Below are positions 1 to 8,705 of a stretch of DNA of 64,000 bases, one piece after another. The notes beneath the pieces are model-generated. The model saw nothing but the letters and a program-made list of their open reading frames with translations. It was not told where the DNA came from and searched no databases. The translations under genes were made by a program, and so were the position numbers. Source of the stretch: Winogradskyella psychrotolerans (GTDB taxonomy: Bacteria; Bacteroidota; Bacteroidia; Flavobacteriales; Flavobacteriaceae); contig NZ_JAHKPN010000046.1 of the NCBI RefSeq assembly GCF_018860545.1, forward strand, positions 1 to 64,000, given 5' to 3'. Numbering within the stretch: the first letter of the stretch is position 1; each line of letters starts with the position of its first letter.

Positions 1-24
1 TATCTCAGTTCTTTGTTAGGCAAC
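1..24. repeat. attC-like spacer, cut by the window edge
   Basis: GTTAGGCAAC at 15-24 is the reverse complement of GTTGCCTAAC at 1044-1053, on the other side of the 26-1036 gene. The rest of the spacer lies outside the window. Confidence 0.5.
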
Positions 25-25
25 G

Positions 26-1036
26 TTATTTATAGTATTCAATTTTATAGTTTTTAATCGTATTTAGCTTATCATTTTTATATTCCGATTCTTTGATAAG
101 ATTTTCATTACTATCAAATTTAGAGGTTAATTTAGATATTGATTTAAGTTCTCCATTTGCTTTGTAATATTCCGTTGTTCGGCTACCATTATTATCGTAA
201 ATGTATATTTCTTTTGACGTGATAGAATCATTGAAAAATTCTATGTATTCAATTTCATCTCCATTTTTGTTGTATTTAGAGATACCATAAACACCTGGAA
301 TATCAACCGAACAAAACATTTTTTCTTCCTTAATCTTATCATTCTTATAATAAATATAGCTTGTTGAATCTATTCTTTCCAGATTTCCTTTTCGGTCGTA
401 AACTGTCCATTCAGTTTCGTTTCCAAAGGAATCGTATTTGGTAAACCATTCCGTCTTTGATTTATCAGCATAGTATCTAGTTGTTTTTATCTCATTTCCA
501 TCATCGTCATATTCATAACTTACTTTTACGAATTGATTTTTTGCTGGTTTACTTTTAAGAATTATTAATTCAGTTTCTTTATTGAACTTATTATACTCCG
601 ATTTTGTATGACTCAAAATAGAGTCCTTATGGTCATAAATTATTGATTCTATTTCGTTTCCAGAATTATCATATTTATTTAACCAACGCTTAAGAGTATC
701 ATTAGGATATTTAATTTCGAATTTTTCAATTTCATCTCCTTTGCTATTATAAACTGAAACCCACTTTTTATATCGTTCGCCATTTTTTTTGAAACTTATT
801 TCTTCAATGATATTGCCGTTTTTGTCAAATAAGATAAGTTCTCTATGCTGTTCTTTGAATGTGGTTTCAATTGTGTCATTCAGCTCTTCCGAACTTCTAT
901 GAATCGTTTTTAAGTAAGATTTTACTTGTCCGTTTAGTTTTAATCTTTCAATATCGGTTTTTCTATTCTGATTATCAGAAATACAGCTAACTATTGAAAA
1001 CAATAAAAATATTATGAAAAGATTACGGATGTTCAT
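26..1036 (-). CDS. Lipoprotein with YD-like repeats, function unknown
   Basis: 336 residues. The N-terminus is a lipoprotein signal peptide with lipobox IVSC, so Cys18 would be lipidated. The rest is a run of degenerate repeats of about 20-25 residues, each with a core like YDSxGNExE (YNSKGDEIE, YDNSGNEIE, YDDDGNEIK, YDSFGNETE, YNKNGDEIE). These resemble the beta-hairpin repeats of YD/Rhs-type and YwqK/MORN-like surface proteins and predict an elongated beta structure on the outer membrane. I do not recognise a specific family and assign no activity. The gene is bounded by complementary ends GTTAGGCAAC (15-24) and GTTGCCTAAC (1044-1053), so it looks like one unit of a cassette-type array. The start is the only ATG that yields a signal peptide. 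Confidence 0.75.
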   Translation of the reverse strand: MNIRNLFIIFLLFSIVSCISDNQNRKTDIERLKLNGQVKSYLKTIHRSSEELNDTIETTFKEQHRELILFDKNGNIIEEISFKKNGERYKKWVSVYNSKGDEIEKFEIKYPNDTLKRWLNKYDNSGNEIESIIYDHKDSILSHTKSEYNKFNKETELIILKSKPAKNQFVKVSYEYDDDGNEIKTTRYYADKSKTEWFTKYDSFGNETEWTVYDRKGNLERIDSTSYIYYKNDKIKEEKMFCSVDIPGVYGISKYNKNGDEIEYIEFFNDSITSKEIYIYDNNGSRTTEYYKANGELKSISKLTSKFDSNENLIKESEYKNDKLNTIKNYKIEYYK

Positions 1037-1043
1037 TTCTAAT

Positions 1044-1181
1044 GTTGCCTAACGTTTATGTATAAGGAAAGTTGCGTGTTTGTGTGCGAGGATTTTCCGA
1101 AGGAAAATCAGAAGCTAGCAAACAAGCAACAAACTTTGGTTTAGCTAAAACTAGCAATTTTTTTTATACGGTGTTGCCAAC
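1044..1181. repeat. attC-like spacer between two cassette candidates
   Basis: 138 bp. Left end GTTGCCTAACGTTTATG, right end TATACGGTGTTGCCAAC. The ends are imperfectly complementary: AACGTTTATGTATAA opposes TTATACGGTGTT. The interior holds GATTTTCCGAAGGAAAATC, a near-perfect hairpin (1091-1109), and the CTAGCAAT tract (1151-1158) shared with the spacers near 8.6, 11.2 and 12.1 kb. Confidence 0.65.
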
Positions 1182-1592
1182 AGTTTTTTTATTCGGTTCA
1201 GATATATTCATTCGATTTGAAATATAGTAACCAATTAAAGCTAAAGAAATTCCAATTCGGAAATGAGTTCCGTTATATATTCCACTCAAACCTTCATAAA
1301 ATGTTTTAAGTTCAAAAAATATTCCGATAAAAGTTAAAAGAGAGAAAATCAGTAATAGATTTTTTCCGTTTCCACTTGTTTTTTTCCACGTAACCAAGCT
1401 AAAAATCAAAAAGCATAAATATCCAAGAATTGCTGAACTCAGATAAGTTTGGTTTGATTTACTAAAAGCAACGTCAATTACAGAAAATTTAAATTGAGCG
1501 TTTATAAATTCAAATCCATTTCCAATTCGGAAAGTGATTAAGATGATTGAAAATATCAATCCTAAAATCAAAATTTTGTTTTCAGTTTTCAT
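1164..1592 (-). CDS. Small four-helix membrane protein, function unknown
   Basis: 142 residues from the ATG at 1592. An in-frame TTG at 1601 would add only three residues and lies beside the spacer, so the ATG is preferred. Four hydrophobic segments fill the protein (ILILGLIFSII, AILGYLCFLIFSLV, LLLIFSLLTFIGIFF, IGISLALIGYYIS), predicting an inner-membrane protein with four transmembrane helices and a short polar C-terminus. No family is recognised. The stop codon lies inside the left spacer motif (GTTGCCAAC at 1173-1181), and GTTGGCAAC lies just upstream of the start at 1605-1613. The gene is therefore tightly enclosed by inverted, gene-specific ends. This fits a cassette, in which the spacer and the gene move together. 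Confidence 0.6.
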   Translation of the reverse strand: MKTENKILILGLIFSIILITFRIGNGFEFINAQFKFSVIDVAFSKSNQTYLSSAILGYLCFLIFSLVTWKKTSGNGKNLLLIFSLLTFIGIFFELKTFYEGLSGIYNGTHFRIGISLALIGYYISNRMNISEPNKKTVGNTV

Positions 1593-1604
1593 TTTTTTCA
1601 AATT

Positions 1605-1690
1605 GTTGGCAACTCGTTATATAAATCAAAACACATTCCTTATCGCATCCTATTTTCGGGATATCACCAGTTTATATGTTTTTGTTAGGT
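1605..1690. repeat. attC-like spacer at the left array's right edge
   Basis: GTTGGCAACTCGTTATATAA (1605-1624) is complementary to the far end of the 1164-1592 gene (GTTGCCAAC at 1173-1181). The other limit may be TTTGTTAGG (1682-1690), which matches the TTTGTTAGG at 12-20. Confidence 0.5.
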
Positions 1691-1905
1691 TTTAAAATTA
1701 CCTAAATTTATTGAGTTCTATATACGTAAAGTCACGTATTTTTTATTGATACAACATACATCCTATCCGTCACTAAATGAAACTAATAAGCTTAGGTTAT
1801 TTAAGTCTGTTAAATGCCTAAAAATAATACTGTTTTAAAATAGTAATAGTTTTAAATCACCTTAAAATTTCAGTATTTTTATCGCACTAAATAAAACAAC
1901 AAAAC

Positions 1906-4053
1906 ATGAAGAAATTATCCCTTACAATTATTGCCTTTATTATTGCATTTCCGTCGGTTATGGCGAATGAAGGTATGTGGTTTCTAATGCATATTGAGCG
2001 CCTCAATCATCGCGATATGCAAAAAATGGGTTTACAATTAACCGCTGAAGAAATCTATAGTGTTAACAACCAGAGTTTAAAAGATGCTATTGTACAATTC
2101 AATGGTGGCTGTACGGCTAGTATCGTTTCAGACAGTGGTCTGGTTTTAACCAATCATCACTGTGGTTATAGTGCTATTGCAGAATTATCAACAGCAGAAC
2201 AAAACCATTTAAAAAATGGATTCTGGGCAGGTTCTTTAGCCGAAGAAATGAAACCAGAAAGCTTATATGTTCGCTTTTTTGTGAGAATGGACGATGTGTC
2301 TAAACGTATGTTAGCGCAAGTTAATGATAGCATGAGCGAAAAAGAACGTGAAGCAGCCTTGAATAAAGAGATTGCTAAAATTGAACAAGAAAATAACGAA
2401 GGTGGTAAATACACTGTTTCGGTACGTTCATTTTACCAAGGTAATGAGTTTTACTACTTTGTTTACGAAGATTATAAAGATGTGCGTTTGGTAGGAACAC
2501 CTCCAGAGAATGTAGGTAAATTTGGTGGTGACACTGATAACTGGGAATGGCCAAGACACACCGGTGATTTTTCATTATTTAGAGTGTATGCGGATGCCGA
2601 AGGCCAACCTGCAGAGTATTCAGAAAACAATGTCCCTTTAAAAGCAAAATACCATTTGCCTGTTAATATTGATGGAGTAGAGGAAAATGACTTCGCCATG
2701 ATCTTAGGGTATCCTGGTCGTACTAACCGTTGGATGCCAGCACAAGGTGTTGAGCAAAATGTGAAATTTGCTTATCCTGCCTGGGTTGAAGGTTCAAAAT
2801 TAAGCATGGATGTGATGAAGAAATACATGGATGCCGATGAATCTGTAAATCTTATGTATGCTTCTGGTTATGCAGGTATTGCGAACTATTGGAAAAATAG
2901 AGCAGGTATGATTGAAGCTTTAACGGAACACAAAACCGTAGAAAAAAAGAGCAAAACGGAAGCTAAGTTTGACAAATGGGCGAATAAGAAAGCGAACAAA
3001 GCCATGTATGGTGATGTGATTAAAAACATTAATACCTATTACAGCTTAACCAACGAAAAGGCGAAACAAACGAATTACTTACTCAATATATTACGTGCTA
3101 GTAAATTTTCAGTGTTGCCGTATAGAATAGGATCTGCTTTTAAACAGTATCTTGGTGCTACTGAAGCCGAGCGTAAAAATCTTTTACCACGTTTAGAGGC
3201 TTTTATAGAAAGTAACTATGAAGATTATCACTTGCCTTTAGAGAAAGAAATTTTAGCCAAACAATTAGGTTTGTTAGCTTCAAAATCTAACTATTCTTTA
3301 CCGGAATTGGTTGCTGAAATTGGAGCAAAGAATGACAATGATTTTACAGCGTATACTAATGCCATTTTCGATTTGAGTATGTTTTCTTCAAAAGAAGGTG
3401 CTCTAGCATTTTTACAATACCCAGATGAAGCGCTTCTTGAGAATGACCCTATGTTTAAATTATCGAATCAATTATTGGATAAGTACAGGGAAAGCCCTGA
3501 AGCTTTAGAGCAGCCAACAAACGATTTTGAGGCGTCTTTTAGATTATTAGTAAAAGGGTTGCGTGAATCTGGATTAAGTGATATTCAGTATCCTGATGCG
3601 AATTCTACTTTAAGATTATCTTACGGAAAAGTGAGAGCGTTGCCAGCAGATAAAAGAAACGATGCTAAAGTGAACAATTATACCACGTTTAAAGGTATGA
3701 TTAAAAAATACAAGCCCAACGATAGTGAGTTTGATTTAGATCAGAGCATGTTAGATATTTACGAAAAGAAAGATTACGGACGTTATGCTAATGAGCGTGG
3801 CGAATTACCAGTCAACTTCCTAACCGATAACGATATTACAGGTGGTAACTCTGGTTCGCCAGTAATTAACGGTAAAGGAGAATTAATTGGTTTAGCCTTT
3901 GATGGTAACATTGAAGCGATGGCTGGTGATGTTATTTTTGATAAAGATTTGCAACGTACCATTAACGTGGATATTAGATATGTCCTTTGGCTTATTGATA
4001 AATATTCTAACGCCAAGCATATTGTAGATGAATTGACTATTATTTCTAAATAG
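1906..4053 (+). CDS. S46 family dipeptidyl peptidase, DPP7-like
   Basis: 715 residues with a signal peptide ending near VMA-NEG, so it is a periplasmic serine exopeptidase that removes dipeptides from peptide N-termini during protein catabolism. The trypsin-like triad of family S46 is visible: His85 in TNHHCG, Asp221 in HTGDFS and Ser649 in GGNSGSP. In the family, the residue 18 positions after the catalytic Ser separates DPP11 (Arg, acidic P1) from DPP7 (Gly, hydrophobic P1). Here it is Gly667 (AFDGN), which favours DPP7-type specificity; this relies on recalled numbering. Length and N-terminus (NEGMWF) are typical. It is transcribed alone and followed by a strong terminator. It is the one plus-strand housekeeping-type gene between the accessory blocks. 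Confidence 0.93.
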   Translation: MKKLSLTIIAFIIAFPSVMANEGMWFLMHIERLNHRDMQKMGLQLTAEEIYSVNNQSLKDAIVQFNGGCTASIVSDSGLVLTNHHCGYSAIAELSTAEQNHLKNGFWAGSLAEEMKPESLYVRFFVRMDDVSKRMLAQVNDSMSEKEREAALNKEIAKIEQENNEGGKYTVSVRSFYQGNEFYYFVYEDYKDVRLVGTPPENVGKFGGDTDNWEWPRHTGDFSLFRVYADAEGQPAEYSENNVPLKAKYHLPVNIDGVEENDFAMILGYPGRTNRWMPAQGVEQNVKFAYPAWVEGSKLSMDVMKKYMDADESVNLMYASGYAGIANYWKNRAGMIEALTEHKTVEKKSKTEAKFDKWANKKANKAMYGDVIKNINTYYSLTNEKAKQTNYLLNILRASKFSVLPYRIGSAFKQYLGATEAERKNLLPRLEAFIESNYEDYHLPLEKEILAKQLGLLASKSNYSLPELVAEIGAKNDNDFTAYTNAIFDLSMFSSKEGALAFLQYPDEALLENDPMFKLSNQLLDKYRESPEALEQPTNDFEASFRLLVKGLRESGLSDIQYPDANSTLRLSYGKVRALPADKRNDAKVNNYTTFKGMIKKYKPNDSEFDLDQSMLDIYEKKDYGRYANERGELPVNFLTDNDITGGNSGSPVINGKGELIGLAFDGNIEAMAGDVIFDKDLQRTINVDIRYVLWLIDKYSNAKHIVDELTIISK

Positions 4054-4080
4054 GAAACATTAGCAATACCTCATACGAAC

Positions 4081-4116
4081 AAAAAGCGATCTGAAATTCA
4101 GGTCGCTTTTTTATTT
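4081..4116 (+). terminator. Rho-independent terminator of the S46 peptidase
   Basis: Inverted repeat GCGAtCTGAA / TTCAGgTCGC with a one-base loop and one T-G wobble, preceded by an A run and followed by six T residues, 27 bp after the stop codon. Confidence 0.85.
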
Positions 4117-4344
4117 GAGATGTTAATTGTGCTTCAAATTTTTATTAATTCGTTCAGGGAGTTCTGCCGAAAAATTTTCTTTAAATCGCCTTTCGGAATT
4201 AATTTGGATATTACTCTTTTTAATCGTTTTCTATACTATAAATTCACCTGACATGTCACCTAAAATACCAATGAATTTATAGGTTAAATTATTTTATCTA
4301 TTTAAAGATAAATATCTCAGGATCTAGGTCGCTAACACTACATG

Positions 4345-6429
4345 TTAATACGATATGTATTGTCCATTTATAAAATTTTTAACTATTGTCCTATCTGCTG
4401 TTCTACACGTATTAGGGTAGTCCTTAAAATATAAACAATCAGGAAATCCATTATTAAACGTTAATTTCACCCAAGAATTTTGAGTTCCTAGATATCCGGA
4501 AAATTTATAATTAGCAATAATGTACAGCGGTGTGTTTAAATCTTCAGCTTTTGTAATTCTTACATTACTAACACTATTTTTAATATATTGGTTAACAGCC
4601 CAATTCTTAGAATTTTCATCAATCAAATGGTTAATAAAGGACTTAAAATCATAGTTTCTATTGTAGTTAATATTATGTTCTTTAACGGTTCCATCTATCT
4701 GCAAAGGAGGCTGGTTATGAGCAAATCGAATTAAGTTTTCTTCAAAACGTTGAAGCGCAGTATTATTACAAGGGTTTAAATCGAAAAGATTATACATGTC
4801 TGATTTTAATGTATTAACACTCAGACCTTGATCTGGGACTTTATCTAAACCTGTAGTATGTAATTTTATCAAAACTTTTATAGCGTCTTTACCACGTTCG
4901 TTAAACTTTATATCGTTGATTGCTTTAAATGCCTCAAATAGTTCAGGTGAGGTATAACCTTCTTGTGGTCTATATTCGTACTTAGAACAATACTCATTGA
5001 CCACTTCACCCCAACCATTTCTTTGTGTCGTTTTCTCAACGCATTCAATATCATAGATAGGTACTTTATTACTAGGTAATGAGGACTCGCATTTTTTAGA
5101 TTTAGCATACATGTAACTACTAATTAAAGCTATAAAGTATTGATCATCTCTATAAATAGAGAGCTTATCAAAATCACCTTTAAAGATGTTCTTAATTAAT
5201 GTTTCGTTAACTAGGCTAGTGTTAAAACTAAAGCCATAGCGAGCGAGTTTGCGTTCTTCTGCTAGTTTATGCTGTTGTATTTCCTGAATTTGCTGGTTTA
5301 TAAGTCTTTCTTGTTGCGCTAGGTCTTCTCTTTTTTGCTGCTCTTTTATTTCAATCTTTTTGTTGACTAATTGCATTCGTAAATCTTCGACTTCATTTAC
5401 AGTTACACTATCAAGGTGAGAAAGATAGAGGTTTTCAATATTGCTTAACTCATTTAATTTTACTGAGGCTTTAATTTCATTTTTAATCTTCTCTTTATCT
5501 GCGAAAAGAATATTTATCTTAGCCTCTATTATTTTAGCTTTAACGTCCTTAATTTGTTTATAATCAGATAGCGCTTTAAATTTATTACTAAAACTTTTAT
5601 AAAATTCATTAACTTGGTTTACCTGATTGAACTTAGTATTGCTTTTCTTTATGTCTTCGGAGAGAATGTTGTTAAGTATCCGGTTTATTTTGATAGTAGT
5701 TTCATTTTCAATATGACTTTGGTTCTCTTGACTGGCATAAGGATATAGTTGTTGGTTGTCTTTTTTAAAAGAAATTAGGGTTTGTAAAGTTGCATAATTA
5801 TCGTCTGCTTTAATTATATTTTCAAGTTTGAGATTAAGTTCTTTATCTGCAATTTCATGCTCTTTTTTTGATATGATTGTATTTAAATAAGTTAGTTCAG
5901 ACGGAAGAAGTAATGCTGCATAATTGTTATTTATTTTTACTTTCCAGTCAATTAAACTATTGAAAGCGATTTGAGGGTTATCACTATTAACATCAGATAA
6001 TAAAACTTTATTTTCTTTTCTGATTTGTCTAAGTTCAATTACTTTTGCTTTTATTAATTCATAGCTAAAAGCCTTATTATAATAATTACGACTTTTTCCT
6101 ACAGCATCCCGTGCAGGCGAAGTGACTTCCCATTTTCTGCCAGGTAATGTTCTTACACAAGATGGGTCGGTGGCGATTGAAGCAATTAAGTCTAGTTTCT
6201 TGGTGTTAACCTCATCGAATGGTTTTTTGAAAATAGAAATGAAAAATTTATCAGAGTACAGGTTGTAAACAATAGTTTTGATCTTAGTGGCTCCAACTTT
6301 TTGTAAATTTTCCCCAGGATATTCGTCTTCTATGAGCTCAACCCACTTTGAGATTTTATTAGGACATTGTGCGTTTATATTTAAGCTTATGCTAATTATT
6401 ATAATTATGGAGAAAATAAGTGGTTTCAT
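4345..6429 (-). CDS. Exported coiled-coil protein, function unknown
   Basis: 694 residues with a clear signal peptide (IIIIISISLNINA-Q), so exported to the periplasm or envelope. Residues about 130-400 are rich in Lys, Glu, Gln, Asn and Ile and should form long helices or coiled coil, including a Gln/Glu-rich stretch near 375-395. The C-terminal 280 residues are more globular and carry several Cys residues (KKCESS, YDIECVEK, NEYCSKY, LNPCNN, FPDCLYF, NTCRTA), which suggests disulfides outside the cytoplasm. No catalytic motif or family is recognised. The next gene upstream (start 7861) is also an exported protein of unknown function on the same strand, 214 bp away, so they may work together but need not be co-transcribed. 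Confidence 0.7.
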   Translation of the reverse strand: MKPLIFSIIIIISISLNINAQCPNKISKWVELIEDEYPGENLQKVGATKIKTIVYNLYSDKFFISIFKKPFDEVNTKKLDLIASIATDPSCVRTLPGRKWEVTSPARDAVGKSRNYYNKAFSYELIKAKVIELRQIRKENKVLLSDVNSDNPQIAFNSLIDWKVKINNNYAALLLPSELTYLNTIISKKEHEIADKELNLKLENIIKADDNYATLQTLISFKKDNQQLYPYASQENQSHIENETTIKINRILNNILSEDIKKSNTKFNQVNQVNEFYKSFSNKFKALSDYKQIKDVKAKIIEAKINILFADKEKIKNEIKASVKLNELSNIENLYLSHLDSVTVNEVEDLRMQLVNKKIEIKEQQKREDLAQQERLINQQIQEIQQHKLAEERKLARYGFSFNTSLVNETLIKNIFKGDFDKLSIYRDDQYFIALISSYMYAKSKKCESSLPSNKVPIYDIECVEKTTQRNGWGEVVNEYCSKYEYRPQEGYTSPELFEAFKAINDIKFNERGKDAIKVLIKLHTTGLDKVPDQGLSVNTLKSDMYNLFDLNPCNNTALQRFEENLIRFAHNQPPLQIDGTVKEHNINYNRNYDFKSFINHLIDENSKNWAVNQYIKNSVSNVRITKAEDLNTPLYIIANYKFSGYLGTQNSWVKLTFNNGFPDCLYFKDYPNTCRTADRTIVKNFINGQYISY

Positions 6430-6643
6430 GATTTTTTTATAATTCGTGATTAAAATTTAATATATTTATTTGTTAACTGTCACGTTTTAGGTGTGTTACT
6501 GATTTGGTTGGTGATTTTTAATTGTTTTGAATTTTGATTATTTATACTATTACTACTTTAAATAGAATAGTAAATTGAGCGAATAGTTTATAATTTTTAT
6601 GCGGTCAAGGCTAATCTATAATGCCATGTTTTGGTCAACTATT

Positions 6644-7861
6644 CTAGTATCCAGAATCTTTATAATAGTAACGTTGTGAGGGAATTTTTAACAGGCCCAT
6701 ATCAAATTTAATTTGATAATTTGGTTCTAATTTAATTACCTTGTTTAAAGTCTCTTCTAATGGGTTTTTATTAATTAATACTTCTGAATTTGCAGTCCAA
6801 ATAATAGCATCAGATTTGGCTATACTTACTTTATTAGGAATTTGCCTAGTTATGGAGTATGCCCTATTGAGCGTTCTTACATCTTTATATACATTAGCAA
6901 TTTCACATAAAACCCTAACAGCATTTTGTTTTAAGTTGGTCATATTCATAAGGTATTGACATTCAAATGCAAGTTCTTTTTGATTCATTTGGGCGGCTAA
7001 AACACCAAGTTCTTTTAGTACGTAATTCTTTTTATTTGCCTCAAAATGTGAAGTCATAGTCATAGCTTCCTTCAATAAAGATGCATTATCTGCCCCTTTT
7101 GCTATAAAGCCATATGCAACAGCTCTGTTGGGTTCGGTGTTTAGCAATAGCGCCAATTCTTTAGCAAGTTCTATTTGTCTTCGTTCCCCTAAATTTTTAC
7201 ATAGTTGAAAAAATATCCTATTTCTTTCATAGGTATATAAATCATCCTTACTATTGTTTAATGAAGAACGCGCATAATTTTCAGCCATTACAAAATTTGA
7301 AAGACGCGCATATTTAATAGCTAAGTGCATTTCGGCATTTACTCCTGAAATTACATTTTTCATAGCATTTAATTGTTCTTCGGCTAATTCTGAAAAGCCA
7401 GAAGCCGCTTGTATAGTTACCACATCTTCTAAGGCTTTAATATATTGGTATCTCGTCCCTTTTACTTGATTTAACAATTTGTCTAGGATAGGTTTGAGTT
7501 CTAGAAGTTCTCCAAAGTAAACTAAACTAGCTAAGGCCTCTATTTGCCGATTTATATCCATAGATTTAATGCAATCTGCAATATCATTGCTATAATTACT
7601 GAATTTTACAGTTTTTAACTTTATAGGTGATTGAAATGTAAAGTCAGGATTAGGTGTAACAAATCTTTTTATCATTATAGCAATTTCTGGAAACTGATTT
7701 TCAATGGTATAAAGTTTATCTTGTTGCGTCAGTAATTGAATATTATTGTAAACACGAGGTGGTGTTGTCGCTCTGTACAAATCTATTGTTGATTGTGCAT
7801 TAAGCTTAAAAATAGAATTAAAAACAAAAATTAAAAAAAGGAACTTTACTAACAATTTCAT
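6644..7861 (-). CDS. Exported helical-repeat protein, function unknown
   Basis: 405 residues with a signal peptide (FLFLIFVFNSIFKLNA-Q). From about residue 85 it consists of paired amphipathic helices (for example EQLNAMKNVISG, MHLAIKYARLSNFVMAENYARSSL, RQIELAKELALLL). These look like a tetratricopeptide or similar alpha-solenoid, which usually mediates protein contacts. No enzyme motif is visible and no named family is recognised. It lies upstream of another exported protein on the same strand. Flanking DNA carries no convincing cassette spacer, although TAATGCCATGTT and GGTCAAC near 6618-6638 faintly resemble one. Confidence 0.65.
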   Translation of the reverse strand: MKLLVKFLFLIFVFNSIFKLNAQSTIDLYRATTPPRVYNNIQLLTQQDKLYTIENQFPEIAIMIKRFVTPNPDFTFQSPIKLKTVKFSNYSNDIADCIKSMDINRQIEALASLVYFGELLELKPILDKLLNQVKGTRYQYIKALEDVVTIQAASGFSELAEEQLNAMKNVISGVNAEMHLAIKYARLSNFVMAENYARSSLNNSKDDLYTYERNRIFFQLCKNLGERRQIELAKELALLLNTEPNRAVAYGFIAKGADNASLLKEAMTMTSHFEANKKNYVLKELGVLAAQMNQKELAFECQYLMNMTNLKQNAVRVLCEIANVYKDVRTLNRAYSITRQIPNKVSIAKSDAIIWTANSEVLINKNPLEETLNKVIKLEPNYQIKFDMGLLKIPSQRYYYKDSGY

Positions 7862-8182
7862 AGTCTTTATGTTTTATATATTATGAATGAGTATTTTATT
7901 TTTTGTAGCAAATTTTTCGGGTAGATAATAAAAACATGTTATCAATATTAACTTTTTTGATATTTTAGAGCTGAGGTGAAAGTTTCAGTTTTCTTTATAA
8001 TACCTATTTCATTTATAAATAATTTCAATTCCGCAATCTTATTCTAACCTATTTTTGGATAGAGAAACTTTAAGATAGATTTTAGTTTATAAATATAGTT
8101 AAAAAACTTAAAATATTGATATGATTGTAGTTACGTGCGTTGGGATATAAATAACTACCTTAATGTTACAGTGGTTTTTAAG
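7862..8182. other. Gene-poor AT-rich stretch
   Basis: About 320 bp upstream of both the minus-strand gene at 7861 and the decayed gene that follows. I see no open frame, RNA gene or strong hairpin. Confidence 0.4.
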
Positions 8183-8594
8183 ATGAAGGTAAGTTTGGTA
8201 ATAATTTTTATGCAGTGCTATGTGCAGTATGGATGCTTAAAATACAACAAAGTGTATTACGATCTTTATGGACAAACTATAGTCAAAGAAAACGCAAAAT
8301 ATAAGGATCTGTATAAGAGGAATTATACCTAAAGAAGACTTTGTTCTCTATTAAACATAAGCACCTCACCAATGGTTTGATGATAAATATGAAAAATTGC
8401 TACAAATGAGTCCAATTCAACTTACTATTCAAGGGCGGAAAGATTAATACGATAAAACTGATGACTTAAATAAAGACGCAGAAGTGAAGAAGTTAGCTTG
8501 ATATGCAGAATCCACAAAAGAACTAAAAGAGACGTTTGATTACAACAGACTTAAGGATCAAGACAGAACGTCTTATGAGTTATGAGTGTTTCAA
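8183..8594 (+). pseudogene. Decayed N-terminal remnant of a DUF885-family gene
   Basis: Reading from 8367 the frame gives FDDKYEKLLQMSPIQL, then IQGRKD, then a stop, YDKTDDLNKDAEVKKLA, a stop, YAESTKELKETFDYNRL, and TSYEL-stop-VFQ. This matches, from memory, the start of DUF885 metallohydrolase-like proteins (FD..YE.L...SP..LT..GRK..YD..DD, ending TSYDLWV). At least two of the stops replace an expected Trp codon (TGG to TGA). An ATG at 8183 with a hydrophobic, signal-like start (KVSLVIIFMQ) is in another frame, so a frameshift is also present. Everything after about residue 100 of the family is missing; cassette-like spacer follows directly. The remnant points the opposite way from its neighbours. 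The family call is by eye. Confidence 0.6.
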
Positions 8595-8691
8595 TACCTA
8601 ATTTAGTAAATAAAAACAGAATAAAAAATCTACAAAGCTGTTTGTGAGTAGGAGAGTACTAGTAATGGCTTATACGTGGTATTACCCGCAG
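8595..8691. repeat. attC-like spacer, degenerate
   Basis: Shares with the spacers at 11077-11213 and 11932-12096 the block A(C/T)(C/T)TAATTTA..AAAT (here 8596-8623) and the tract GTAGG...ACTAG(T/C)AAT...TTATAC before the gene boundary. The boundary motif itself is altered (GTGGTATTACCCGCAG), and I find no complementary partner on the far side of the 8706-9998 gene. Confidence 0.5.
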
Positions 8692-8705
8692 GCCTTATTC
8701 TTAAT

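Noticed and set aside
6430..6643. attC-like spacer between the two exported-protein genes
   Set aside because: Only scattered similarity (CTAAT, ATGTT, GTCAAC) and no complementary ends around either gene.
8135..8332. 65-residue plus-strand ORF as an independent gene
   Set aside because: It ends at the frameshift ahead of the DUF885-like remnant and has no family resemblance beyond a signal-like start, so it is treated as part of the pseudogene.
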